Shown here: positions 33,668-41,906 of the stretch, one piece after another
Position numbering within the stretch: the stretch's first letter is position 1
Layout: the number at the start of each line of letters is the position of its first letter
Source: Segetibacter sp.
GTDB taxonomy: Bacteria > Bacteroidota > Bacteroidia > Chitinophagales > Chitinophagaceae
Direction: 5' to 3'
Length of the DNA: 47,304 bases
Assembly: GCA_028288505.1 (NCBI GenBank)
Contig: JAQBNN010000070.1
Coordinates: 1 to 47,304 of the forward strand
Notes under the pieces: generated by a model
The model's input: the letters and a program-made list of their open reading frames with translations, nothing else
Databases searched by the model: none
What the model was told of the DNA's origin: nothing
Made by a program: the position numbers and the translations under genes

Positions 33668-34711
33668 ATGGCTAACCTCTCATTAAACCAAAAAGTAAAA
33701 CAGCTCACTTTTTTCGCTTTACTGCTGTTCCTTTTTGTCTTCCTCTTCCTTCAAATGCGATCTTTTCTTCCAGCCTTTTTGGGAGCAATCACGTTTTATA
33801 TGATCCTGAGAAGATGGATGGATAAACTTACCGTACAAAAGAAATGGAAAAAAGGTCCTGCAGCCGCTTTCCTTTTATTAATCTCTTTTTTAGTAGTGCT
33901 GGTACCTGTCGGCTTATTTGTTAATATACTTTCCAGCAGAATTGGCTACGCTATCAGTCACTCCAATCAAATAGTGGAATCCGTTACAAAGTTTATTACC
34001 GGGCTTGAACAACGTTTCAATGTCTCGTTAATGAGCGGTGTTAACCCCAACAGTATAAGTTCAACAGTTGCAGGAACACTTAGGCAGGTCGTTAGTGCTA
34101 CATTCAATTCGCTTACATCGGTAATACTAATGTACTTTATCCTGTACTTTATGCTTGTTAGCAGAAAGGGTATGGAAGAATGGCTTTATAAGTTTATCCC
34201 GCTCAGAGACAACAACGTTAGTACAGTAGGTAAAGAAATGAAGATGTTGGTAATATCAAATGCGATGGGTATTCCGCTTGTAGCCATTCTGCAGGGCGTC
34301 GTTGCTTTTATAGCTTACCTTATTTTAGGCATAAACGATATCTGGTTTTGGTTTGCCTTTACCTGTGTTGCCGCGATGATACCATTTGTAGGCGCTGCAC
34401 TTGCTTACATTCCTTTAAGTATCATCCTGTTTTCTAATGAACCTGCATGGAAAGGAATCTTTATGCTCATCTATGGCTTCGGGGTGATTGGAACCGTGGA
34501 CAATGTATTTCGTTTTATGTTGGCAAAACGAATGGGCGATGTTCACCCTCTTATTACAGTTTTTGGGGTCATAATCGGGATCAATATCTTCGGATTTATC
34601 GGGCTCATCTTTGGGCCGATCCTCATTTCAATGTTCATTCTGTTGGTAAAAATCTACATAAATGAGTATGTTGAGGAGCGAAAACCAGCTTCAAAAGCTC
34701 TTGAAGTGTAA
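33668..34711 (+). CDS. AI-2E family (PerM/YdiK-like) membrane protein
   Basis: A 347-residue protein with about eight transmembrane helices. It begins with two close helices, has a central soluble segment (residues about 85-140), and shows the family block GVVAFIAYLILGINDIWFWFAFTCVAAMIPFVGAALAYIP and GVIGTVDNVFRFMLAKRMGDVHPLI. The family was named for autoinducer-2 export but includes Na+/H+ antiporters and permeases, so a specific job cannot be given. It follows the MATE gene. Confidence 0.9.
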   Translation: MANLSLNQKVKQLTFFALLLFLFVFLFLQMRSFLPAFLGAITFYMILRRWMDKLTVQKKWKKGPAAAFLLLISFLVVLVPVGLFVNILSSRIGYAISHSNQIVESVTKFITGLEQRFNVSLMSGVNPNSISSTVAGTLRQVVSATFNSLTSVILMYFILYFMLVSRKGMEEWLYKFIPLRDNNVSTVGKEMKMLVISNAMGIPLVAILQGVVAFIAYLILGINDIWFWFAFTCVAAMIPFVGAALAYIPLSIILFSNEPAWKGIFMLIYGFGVIGTVDNVFRFMLAKRMGDVHPLITVFGVIIGINIFGFIGLIFGPILISMFILLVKIYINEYVEERKPASKALEV

Positions 34712-34819
34712 AAAAATACCCAAATAGGGTTATTTAGGGTTATTGGGTCACAATATTTTTCTACTTTAGAGGTTACCTATTTAGAAAAATAATTTTTAAC
34801 CCAACTTCCTCATTTGCTA

Positions 34820-35689
34820 ATGCCCCAATTTACAAAAGTTTTAGGAAAATTTTTATTGGCAGGATGCCTGTTGGTTACCGATCCCGCAATTGCTAAATCA
34901 GGTAACCATTTACCAGATGACAAAATGTTCCCTTCATTGTTCGGCAACAATTATTCTGCTGAATCTCCAATAATGAAGCGCACGGCTGATTCTTTATACG
35001 ATATTATTGGCCTTGGAATGTATGGACTTGAAAGAGACGTTTTTTTTAACGGATATAAAGGCTACCAATACTTTTTAAATAAAAGTATGCTTAGAAAAAC
35101 TAATATTCTAACGATTTGTGATTATAGCCAAAGTAGCAACAATAAAAGACTGTACGTTATTGATGTTTTAAACGGAAGACTTTTGTTCAATACTTTCGTT
35201 TCTCATGGCAAAAATAGTGGCGAAGAGTTTGCGACCAGTTTTAGCAACATGAATAACAGTAACAAAAGCAGCCTTGGCTTTCTTATATCTGCAGAAACAT
35301 ATTCTGGCAAAGCTGGTTTGAGTATGCGCTTTAATGGCATGGAGCAGGGCTTTAACGACCTTGTAAAAACAAGAAACATTGTTTTACACGGCAGCAGGTA
35401 TGTTAACGAAAGCATTATGAACGACAGGGGTACAATTGGTAAAAGCCTTGGCTGCCCTGCGGTTCCTTACGGAATACATACTCGTATAATCGATGCTATC
35501 AAAGGTGGAAGTTGTTTTTTCATTAATTCTCCTGACGAGCATTATGCACGTTCTTCAAAAATCCTCAATTCGAAATTTGACATGTTTCCTGCTAATAATT
35601 TTTTAATAAATGCAGTTGCAGGAAAGATTGTAACAGGTGTTGATGGAGTTGCAGGCAACGAAAGCTTTAGCAGTGCAGGAGGAAAATAA
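34820..35689 (+). CDS. Murein L,D-transpeptidase catalytic domain protein
   Basis: A 289-residue exported protein with a signal sequence (LLAGCLLVTDPAIAK; the Cys suggests a possible lipobox, but the cleavage after AIAK is more likely). The catalytic part belongs to the YkuD-like (family 2) group: TFVSHGKNSGEEFATSF, GKAGLSMRFNGMEQGFND, NIVLHGSRYV and GTIGKSLGCPAVP, where the His and the Cys are the catalytic pair. It should act on peptidoglycan peptide stems. The ATG at 34820 is used; a TTG two codons earlier is less likely. A terminator follows. Confidence 0.87.
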   Translation: MPQFTKVLGKFLLAGCLLVTDPAIAKSGNHLPDDKMFPSLFGNNYSAESPIMKRTADSLYDIIGLGMYGLERDVFFNGYKGYQYFLNKSMLRKTNILTICDYSQSSNNKRLYVIDVLNGRLLFNTFVSHGKNSGEEFATSFSNMNNSNKSSLGFLISAETYSGKAGLSMRFNGMEQGFNDLVKTRNIVLHGSRYVNESIMNDRGTIGKSLGCPAVPYGIHTRIIDAIKGGSCFFINSPDEHYARSSKILNSKFDMFPANNFLINAVAGKIVTGVDGVAGNESFSSAGGK

Positions 35690-35708
35690 GAGAAGCTAAA
35701 ATAAAGCA

Positions 35709-35740
35709 AAAAGCCATTGAGGTATTTCTCAATGGCTTTT
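35709..35740 (+). terminator. Rho-independent terminator after the L,D-transpeptidase gene
   Basis: AAAAGCCATTGAG and CTCAATGGCTTTT form a perfect 13-bp stem with a six-base loop; the T run is part of the right arm. It begins 20 bp after the stop. Confidence 0.85.
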
Positions 35741-35930
35741 GTATTTTGAAGGAAATAATCCTTTTTTGTAACCGTAAGTACCAATTCTACTTCACTTTTC
35801 AACTAATCAATCTGCCCTTATCGTCTAAATCAACGATATTTTTGAAGAGTCTTTAGAAAGTCGATCCCTTATAATGTTTATGCTGAGAACTACTCATTTA
35901 ATACCTGCTATGCAGTATAGTCTCGGGCCC

Positions 35931-36032
35931 TGTGGCTTGTTATTGCAACGGAACTCCACACGTTGGTTGCTGAAACTGCTTCGCTTGGCACCCAACCGAC
36001 TGATGTCCCTTATGCAATAACTTTTGTTAGGT
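35931..36032. other. Structured element with nested inverted repeats
   Basis: Outer arms GTTATTGCA (35939-35947) and TGCAATAAC (36013-36021) are exact. Inside are GTTGGTTGC (35962-35970) and GCACCCAAC (35988-35996), one mismatch. A smaller TGTGG/CCACA pair crosses the left outer arm and so cannot form at the same time. GTTAGGT follows at 36026. It could be a structured RNA or a recombination-type DNA fold; unassigned. Confidence 0.4.
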
Positions 36033-36184
36033 GCGGGTATTAGGGTTATAGAGGGGTAAATATAAAAATCCAAAAATTCGATCAATGGATTTCCTGCCGA
36101 ATTTCGTTTTGATACCGCAAGTAATTAGAAAAGAAAGTCTGAACATGATTTTTATATAGACAGGTTTTTACGCCATTGGTCGGT

Positions 36185-36225
36185 TCATGACTCTATCCCC
36201 GCCCATGCGCTCTTGCATGTCATGA
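36185..36225. other. Inverted repeat TCATGAC/GTCATGA
   Basis: TCATGAC at 36185-36191 and GTCATGA at 36219-36225, with CATGC/GCATG nested inside (sharing one base). A possible stem of unknown meaning. Confidence 0.35.
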
Positions 36226-36283
36226 TGCTTCCATTTTTGTGATAGCTATTAGCAAAACACAATTGCCAAAAAGAGTTATGTAA

Positions 36284-36340
36284 GATGAAGTGATTGCGAC
36301 GCAACGATGACGCTACGACTACAAATGCTGGTACCAAAAA
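36284..36340 (+). repeat. GTAC-palindrome element, copy 17 (class A)
   Basis: GATGAAGTGATTGCGACGC followed by AACGATGACGCTACGACTAC and the tail AAATGCTGGTACCAAAAA. The first 26 bases equal those of copy 18. The tail ends four bases from the stop of the PAP2-like gene. Confidence 0.9.
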
Positions 36341-36344
36341 TACC

Positions 36345-37013
36345 CTACATTATAAAGTAGCAGGCTACTAGTTGGCAAATGGCGCCAAGAATAACACCGG
36401 TGTAAACTTCCATTGGGTGGTGATCGGAAATGATTAAACGGGAGGTACAAACAAGGCCGCCAATAAGAGTTGTAAGCGAGATGGCGAGACCAATAGGTTC
36501 ATCAGTGGTGAGACCGAGTAATATTATGAAAGCTACTGCACCACCTACACCTTGCCCGTGCATGCTTATTTTAAAATAATTATTGAAGATGACGGCAAGA
36601 CTTACGCAAAAAAATAATCCCAGGAAAAAGAAGACAATGGCTGGCGGTGTTCCCGGCAAATTTTTATTTACATAAAAAGCCCAGAAATAATACATGGTAG
36701 ACGTGATATAGGGAACGATCCTTTCTTTCTGTGTGTGTAAAAAAATAGAGTCTGCAAACTTTAAACGCCACAATAAAAACACGGTGAAAGCAGGAAAGAA
36801 TGTGGAGATAACGGCTATCGAAATAAGGCGAATTAGTTTCTGCTTATCGTCGTATGTATCGAAAAAATAAGGGTGACCATAAATGAGATAGGCCGCAATG
36901 TAAACAGGGATAAACAGTGGGTGAAATAAATATGAGACAATTTTTGCAAGCAATCGCAAAGGTTGTGGTTGCGGCAAGGGATAAGTTACCTCTTGCGAAA
37001 TATTCTGGATCAT
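36345..37013 (-). CDS. PAP2-like integral membrane protein
   Basis: A 222-residue protein with about six hydrophobic segments. Remnants of the PAP2 phosphatase motifs are visible: KERIVPY (motif 1), ISMHGQGVGG (in place of PSGH) and TSRLIISDHHPMEVYTG (motif 3, with SR and His). Because the usual residues are partly replaced (MHG for SGH, Glu for the last Asp), it may be a divergent lipid phosphatase or an inactive relative. The stop of rpoN lies nine bases upstream of this gene, so the two are probably one operon. Confidence 0.72.
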   Translation of the reverse strand: MIQNISQEVTYPLPQPQPLRLLAKIVSYLFHPLFIPVYIAAYLIYGHPYFFDTYDDKQKLIRLISIAVISTFFPAFTVFLLWRLKFADSIFLHTQKERIVPYITSTMYYFWAFYVNKNLPGTPPAIVFFFLGLFFCVSLAVIFNNYFKISMHGQGVGGAVAFIILLGLTTDEPIGLAISLTTLIGGLVCTSRLIISDHHPMEVYTGVILGAICQLVACYFIM

Positions 37014-37022
37014 TTTTAAGAG

Positions 37023-38507
37023 TTAAAGCTGTTTTCTTAGGCGGGCTACCGGCAAGTTCAGTTGTTCACGATACTTGGCAACCGTTCTGCGGGCAATGTT
37101 ATAACCTTTTTCCTGTAGCAAATCAGTTAATTGCTCATCGCTTAACGGCTTGCGTTTATCTTCGGCCTCTATCAGGTTGCTTAGGATCTTCTTCACCTCA
37201 CGGGTGCTTACTTCTTCCCCTGAATCTGTACTTAGAGATTCGCTGAAGAAGAACTTCAGCCTGTAGGTACCAAATTCTGTCTGCACGAATTTACTGTTGG
37301 CAACACGGCTAACAGTACTAATATCAAGACCGGTCATTTCAGCAATGTCTTTCAGGATCATCGGTTTCAAAGTAGTTTCATCGCCAGTAAGAAAGAACTC
37401 TTGCTGGTAATTCATAATGCTCGACATAGTTGAGATGAGCGTTTGCTGGCGCTGCTTGATCATGTCGATAAACCACTTTGCTGAGTCTATTTTTTGCTTA
37501 ATAAACAGTACAGCTTCTTTCTGTCGCTTATCTTTTTTGGTGCCTTTTTCAAAATCTTTTATAAGATCACGGTATCCTTCGCTAATACGAAGGTCAGGTG
37601 CGTTTTTACTATTTAGAGTGAGTTCGAGTACGCCATTGTTGTTGTAAATAAAAAAGTCTGGTACCACATAACTTTCCGCCTTGTTTACCTCGCCCATATT
37701 ACCACCCGGCTTGGGGTTAAGCTTTATTATTTGGTTGATGACAGCTTTTAATTGCTCATCAGTAAGGCTGAGGCCCCGCTGTATTTTCTCGTAGTGCTTT
37801 TTGGTAAATTCATCAAAGTATTTTTCGAGCACTTGCATGGCAAGTTCTACTTCTTTGCCTTCACGCAGCTTACGTTGTAGTTGCAAGATCAGGCATTCTT
37901 TAAGATCTCTTGCACAAATTCCGGGAGGATCAAATTGCTGGATCCTCTTAATTAAACCCTCTATCTCATGCTCTGATGCGAGCACGTTTTGCCTGAAAGC
38001 AAGATCGTCGGCTATTGATGTTATTTCCCTGCGCAAGTAACCATCATCGTCAATACTTCCTACAATTTGTTCTGCAATTTTTTGGGTACGCTCATCCAAC
38101 TCCATCATGCCGAGTTGGTTAATCAGCACCTCATGAAAAGATGTTTCTACTTTTATCGGTATCACTTTGCCTTCATCCAGTTCAGGATAATTATCGTCCC
38201 TAAGTTTATAGTCGCCTACCTCATCGTCACCTTCCGACACGTAGTCGCTCAGATCAATGTTGTCGTATTCGTCGGTACTGCTTTCTTCGTAATCGTCTTC
38301 ACCGTCACTTGAGAATTCATCCTTCATTTCAGAATCAAACTCGTCGTGCCCTTCTTCGCTTACTTCCAATGCCGGATTTTCTTCCAATTCCTCTTTAATC
38401 CGCTCTTCAAGATTGGCAGTAGGAACCTGCAGCAACTTCATTAGCTGAATTTGCTGTGGAGATAATTTCTGTAATAGCTTCTGTTGTAATGATTGACTTA
38501 ATGACAT
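37023..38507 (-). CDS. rpoN: RNA polymerase sigma-54 factor
   Basis: Sigma-54 directs transcription from -24/-12 promoters with the help of AAA+ activators. The 494-residue protein has the N-terminal Gln/Leu-rich region I (MSLSQSLQQKLLQKLSPQQIQ), an acidic linker (about residues 50-115) and a C-terminal RpoN box (ARRTVAKYRE, about residues 472-481), just before NLPVARLRKQL. Between them is the HTH (MTGLDISTVSRVANSK). All regions are present, so it should be functional. No activator or -24/-12 promoter is recognised in the window. Confidence 0.96.
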   Translation of the reverse strand: MSLSQSLQQKLLQKLSPQQIQLMKLLQVPTANLEERIKEELEENPALEVSEEGHDEFDSEMKDEFSSDGEDDYEESSTDEYDNIDLSDYVSEGDDEVGDYKLRDDNYPELDEGKVIPIKVETSFHEVLINQLGMMELDERTQKIAEQIVGSIDDDGYLRREITSIADDLAFRQNVLASEHEIEGLIKRIQQFDPPGICARDLKECLILQLQRKLREGKEVELAMQVLEKYFDEFTKKHYEKIQRGLSLTDEQLKAVINQIIKLNPKPGGNMGEVNKAESYVVPDFFIYNNNGVLELTLNSKNAPDLRISEGYRDLIKDFEKGTKKDKRQKEAVLFIKQKIDSAKWFIDMIKQRQQTLISTMSSIMNYQQEFFLTGDETTLKPMILKDIAEMTGLDISTVSRVANSKFVQTEFGTYRLKFFFSESLSTDSGEEVSTREVKKILSNLIEAEDKRKPLSDEQLTDLLQEKGYNIARRTVAKYREQLNLPVARLRKQL

Positions 38508-39009
38508 TTTCTGCTCTCCATCATCCGCGAAAGTCGCAAATAAGATGTTTTAAAATTCCCAAAACTTTTATACTCTACTCCTAACACAAATGCTGTAGCA
38601 TTTTAGCGACAAATTTACAGACAAAACCTTCTCTAAAGCGGCAGCAGCAATTTGTTTGTTTATCAATTTATTTGTATGCCCGAAACAACACCGAACTATA
38701 GGCAATTCTTCAACTAAGGTACTTATAAAATGATGCCACCCAATTCTTACAACATGAGAGGTAATAATACATAACGTGCTAGTAGTTAAAATATTCTGCT
38801 GCTATTAAAATAGCGGATACAGTAAAATGACGTGAAGGTTTTTTTGTACTTAGCAATAGAACAATAATTAAGCAGCCGTTGCGTTGCACACTGCAACTGT
38901 ATACCGCTATCTGGCAAGTGAACCATTTCTTATTCAAGGCTGTTTACGAAAGTTAGTTGTAAAGGCAGCTAGCTTTTACAATGAACCTGCGGATGCAAAA
39001 AAATTTGCC
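38508..39009. other. Intergenic region upstream of rpoN
   Basis: About 500 bp between the divergent rpoN and uvrB genes. No gene, hairpin or promoter that I can support; it ends at repeat copy 18. Confidence 0.4.
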
Positions 39010-39067
39010 GATGAAGTGATTGCGACGCAACGATGATGCTATGAAAATGGCTGCTGGTACAAAAAAA
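39010..39067 (+). repeat. GTAC-palindrome element, copy 18 (class A)
   Basis: GATGAAGTGATTGCGACGC, AACGATGATGCTATGAAAA, then a tail GCTGCTGGTACAAAAAAA. It lies about 90 bp before uvrB. Confidence 0.9.
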
Positions 39068-39158
39068 CTTTTGTAAACACGAACGGTAATCTCACGTTAA
39101 GAAAGAGCTGGCAGATCACCAGCCGCTTTTAAAATACAGACTTTGTGTAATTTGCGTG

Positions 39159-41189
39159 ATGGGTTTTAATTTAGTTTCTCCATATACACCCGCCGGCGAT
39201 CAACCGGCCGCTATTCAGCAATTAACCGAAGGCATTTTGCAGGGCGAACAATACCACACACTTCTAGGCGTGACTGGTAGCGGTAAGACGTTTACAATGG
39301 CCAACGTTATTCAAAATGTACAAAAGCCCACGCTGGTACTTACCCATAATAAAACCTTAGTTGCCCAGCTCTACGGCGAGTTCAAGCAGTTTTTTCCTGA
39401 TAATGCGGTTGGCTATTTTGTAAGCTACTACGATTACTACCAGCCCGAAGCGTATATGCCGGTAAGTGATACATACATTGAAAAGGACCTGAGCATTAAC
39501 GAGGAATTGGATAAGCTGCGGCTGCAAGCGACTTCGCAACTGTTAAGTGGGCGGAGGGATATTATTGTTGTGGCTTCTGTAAGCTGTATCTACGGTATGG
39601 GTAACCCTACCGAGTTTAAGAATGGCATTATCCGCATTCAGCAAGGGCAAACAATTTCGAGGCAAGGCTTTTTGCACTCGTTAGTAAATAGTTTATACAC
39701 CCGCACACAGGGAGATTTTGCAAGAGGTTCATTTAGGGTTAAAGGCGATACGGTTGATATCAATCTTCCTTATGTTGATTTTGGTTATCGCATTACTTTT
39801 TTTGGAGATGAGATTGAAGAGATTGAAACCCTGGAACTATCAACAAGCAAAAGAATTAGCACCGTTGATAATGCGGCCATTTTTCCGGCTAACCTTTATT
39901 TGGCACCAAAAGACATGCTGCAACAAGTGCTCTACGAGATACAGGATGAAATGGCGGCGCAGGTAGAATATTTTAAGAGTACAGGCAAGTTTATTGAAGC
40001 GCAGCGATTAAGCGAACGGGTGAATTACGACTTGGAAATGATTCGTGAGTTAGGCTATTGTAACGGCGTAGAAAACTACTCCAGGTTCTTTGACCGCCGT
40101 TCGCCAGGTGCAAGACCGTTCTGTTTGCTTGACTATTTTCCTAAAGACTTTTTATGCGTGATTGATGAAAGTCACCAAACCATTCCGCAAGTTGCCGGTA
40201 TGTACGGTGGTGACAGAAGCCGTAAACTAACCCTGGTTGAATTTGGTTTCCGCTTACCCAGTGCTTTAGATAATCGTCCACTTAACTTTCACGAGTTTGA
40301 AAGCATTGTAAACCAGGTGGTGTTTGTAAGTGCAACACCGGGAGATTATGAATTGGAAAAAACGGGTGGAGTTGTGATTGAGCAGGTGGTAAGGCCAACA
40401 GGTTTATTAGATCCTCCAATTGAAGTGCGCCCAAGTGTGAACCAGATAGACGATCTTTTAGATGAAATAGACAAACGAGTGAAAATGGGTGACCGCGTTT
40501 TGGTAACTACGCTTACTAAACGCATGGCCGAAGAGATGGATAAATACCTTGCCCGAATAAACATAAAAAGTAAATACATCCATAGCGAGGTCGATACCCT
40601 GGAAAGGATAGAAATTCTTCGCCAATTAAGGCTGGGAACGATTGACGTGCTAGTAGGGGTAAACTTATTGCGTGAAGGTTTGGACCTTCCTGAAGTTTCG
40701 TTGGTAGCAATACTCGATGCAGATAAAGAGGGTTTCCTCCGCAATGAAAAAAGCCTTACGCAAACGGCAGGCCGTGCCGCAAGAAACGTTGACGGCCTCG
40801 TAATTTTTTACGCTGACACCATGACCGAGAGCATGCAAAGAACGATTGATGAAACTAGCAGAAGAAGAGAGAAGCAGATTTTATATAACATAGAACACAA
40901 TATTACACCCACAACTATTAAGAAGTCCATCGAGCAAATCATGCGACAAACTTCTGTTCTTGATATTAAAGGTGACGGGGTCAATAAGTACGAAATAGAT
41001 AGCGACGGCCAACTTATAACTGCTGCCGAGGATGAGGCAAATTATAAGTCAATCCCTCAGATGGAAAAGGCCATCGTACAAACAAGAAAGCAAATGGAAA
41101 AGGCTGCCCGAGATCTTGACTTTATGGAAGCTGCAAGGTTAAGGGATGTAATGTTCAAGATGCAGAAAGAACTGGAATCTATGAAGTAA
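39159..41189 (+). CDS. uvrB: Excinuclease ABC subunit UvrB
   Basis: The damage-verifying helicase-like subunit of nucleotide excision repair. At 676 residues it has the usual length. It shows Walker A (GVTGSGKT, about residues 37-44), the beta-hairpin YYDYYQPEAYMP that inserts into DNA, the DESH box (VIDESHQTIPQ), the SATPGDYE segment, QTAGRAARNVDG (motif VI) and the C-terminal UVR motif (DLDFMEAARLRD) that binds UvrA/UvrC. The ATG at 39159 is used instead of the GTG just before it. It stands alone, bracketed by repeat copies 18 and 19. Confidence 0.97.
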   Translation: MGFNLVSPYTPAGDQPAAIQQLTEGILQGEQYHTLLGVTGSGKTFTMANVIQNVQKPTLVLTHNKTLVAQLYGEFKQFFPDNAVGYFVSYYDYYQPEAYMPVSDTYIEKDLSINEELDKLRLQATSQLLSGRRDIIVVASVSCIYGMGNPTEFKNGIIRIQQGQTISRQGFLHSLVNSLYTRTQGDFARGSFRVKGDTVDINLPYVDFGYRITFFGDEIEEIETLELSTSKRISTVDNAAIFPANLYLAPKDMLQQVLYEIQDEMAAQVEYFKSTGKFIEAQRLSERVNYDLEMIRELGYCNGVENYSRFFDRRSPGARPFCLLDYFPKDFLCVIDESHQTIPQVAGMYGGDRSRKLTLVEFGFRLPSALDNRPLNFHEFESIVNQVVFVSATPGDYELEKTGGVVIEQVVRPTGLLDPPIEVRPSVNQIDDLLDEIDKRVKMGDRVLVTTLTKRMAEEMDKYLARINIKSKYIHSEVDTLERIEILRQLRLGTIDVLVGVNLLREGLDLPEVSLVAILDADKEGFLRNEKSLTQTAGRAARNVDGLVIFYADTMTESMQRTIDETSRRREKQILYNIEHNITPTTIKKSIEQIMRQTSVLDIKGDGVNKYEIDSDGQLITAAEDEANYKSIPQMEKAIVQTRKQMEKAARDLDFMEAARLRDVMFKMQKELESMK

Positions 41190-41245
41190 TTTTTGGTCCC
41201 AGCTTTAGTAGTTCTAGTCATTATCGTTGCGTCGCACACTTGTAC
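41190..41245 (-). repeat. GTAC-palindrome element, copy 19 (class A)
   Basis: Minus orientation, starting at the base after the uvrB stop codon (TTTTTGGTCCCAGC). The palindrome end reads GCGTCGCACACTTGTAC on the plus strand. It faces copy 18 across uvrB. Confidence 0.87.
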
Positions 41246-41282
41246 TTGCATAACTTTGTTGTACGATTGAACAACTAAGCTA

Positions 41283-41337
41283 CTAAGACGCAAAACTGCA
41301 CTAAAACTTGCTGCGGCTTAGTGCGCTTTGTGCATTA
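41283..41337. repeat. Imperfect hairpin of the CTAAGACGCAAA / TTTGTGCATTAG type
   Basis: Arms of about 22 bases around GCACTAA (41298) and TTAGTGC (41318), with mismatches outside the exact seven-base pairs. It is unrelated to the GTAC-palindrome family. Similar strings recur in other Bacteroidetes genomes as far as I recall, but I could not check this. Confidence 0.5.
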
Positions 41338-41351
41338 GTGGTTAAAAGAAA

Positions 41352-41828
41352 TTAAATGGTCAACCGCTTCTCCAAATAAACAACCCCAGGCAAAGGATTA
41401 GCATAATAAGCCGAGGTATTTACAAAGCCATAGTGTTGGTACAACTTTAAAGCTGCAGTCAATCTTTCAAGCGTATCTAAAACCATTTTTTTATAACCTA
41501 GTTTATTAGCATTTGCAATAATTTGCTCAACCAGCTTGTTGCCAATTCCAAAATTTCTAAAAGCAGGCCTTACAAACAATCGTTTCATTTCACAAATGCC
41601 GTCTTCTTTAAGAGCTTGTAAGGCTATGCAGCCAGCAGGTTCTTCATCCCAATATGCTAAAACAAGGCTACCATTCGGAGGTCCATATTTTTTTAAAGGA
41701 TCTTCCAGTTCTGCATCAAAGCTTTGGAAACAGAGGTTCTCATTTAATTCAAGCGCATACTCTTTAAAAAGAACTTTTATCTCTTCAAGCCCGGTGCTAT
41801 TGTAAGTAATGTGTACAAGTGAAAGCAT
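41352..41828 (-). CDS. GNAT family N-acetyltransferase
   Basis: A 158-residue acetyltransferase of the GNAT fold. The acetyl-CoA site is seen in MKRLFVRPAFRNFGIGNKLVEQII (motif A with R-x-x-G-x-G/A) and the later LDTLERLTAALKLYQHYGF (motif B). The acceptor is unknown. A TACTTTTG box lies 15 bp upstream of the start. It is convergent with uvrB and divergent from the amidohydrolase gene. Confidence 0.9.
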   Translation of the reverse strand: MLSLVHITYNSTGLEEIKVLFKEYALELNENLCFQSFDAELEDPLKKYGPPNGSLVLAYWDEEPAGCIALQALKEDGICEMKRLFVRPAFRNFGIGNKLVEQIIANANKLGYKKMVLDTLERLTAALKLYQHYGFVNTSAYYANPLPGVVYLEKRLTI

Positions 41829-41843
41829 ACTTATTTTTCAAAG

Positions 41844-41851
41844 CAAAAGTA
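41844..41851 (-). promoter_or_regulatory. Probable -7 promoter box of the GNAT gene
   Basis: TACTTTTG on the minus strand, 15 bp before the ATG, fits TAnnTTTG. Confidence 0.45.
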
Positions 41852-41906
41852 ATCTGTAGTTATCATTTCAGTTTATCCCTATCTTGATAAAAATTTAAAC
41901 CCTCCT

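Larger units (their letters stand above)
35741..36283. other. Long intergenic region with inverted repeats
   Basis: About 540 bp with no convincing gene. It holds nested inverted repeats at 35931-36021 and 36185-36225, then repeat copy 17. See separate entries. Confidence 0.5.

Noticed and set aside
35931-36032. Integron attC site
   Set aside because: Only one side fits the GTTRRRY core; no matching RYYYAAC partner and no integrase gene are visible.
35894-36085. 63-codon minus-strand frame in the long gap
   Set aside because: It covers the inverted-repeat region and has no homology I recognise or start signal.
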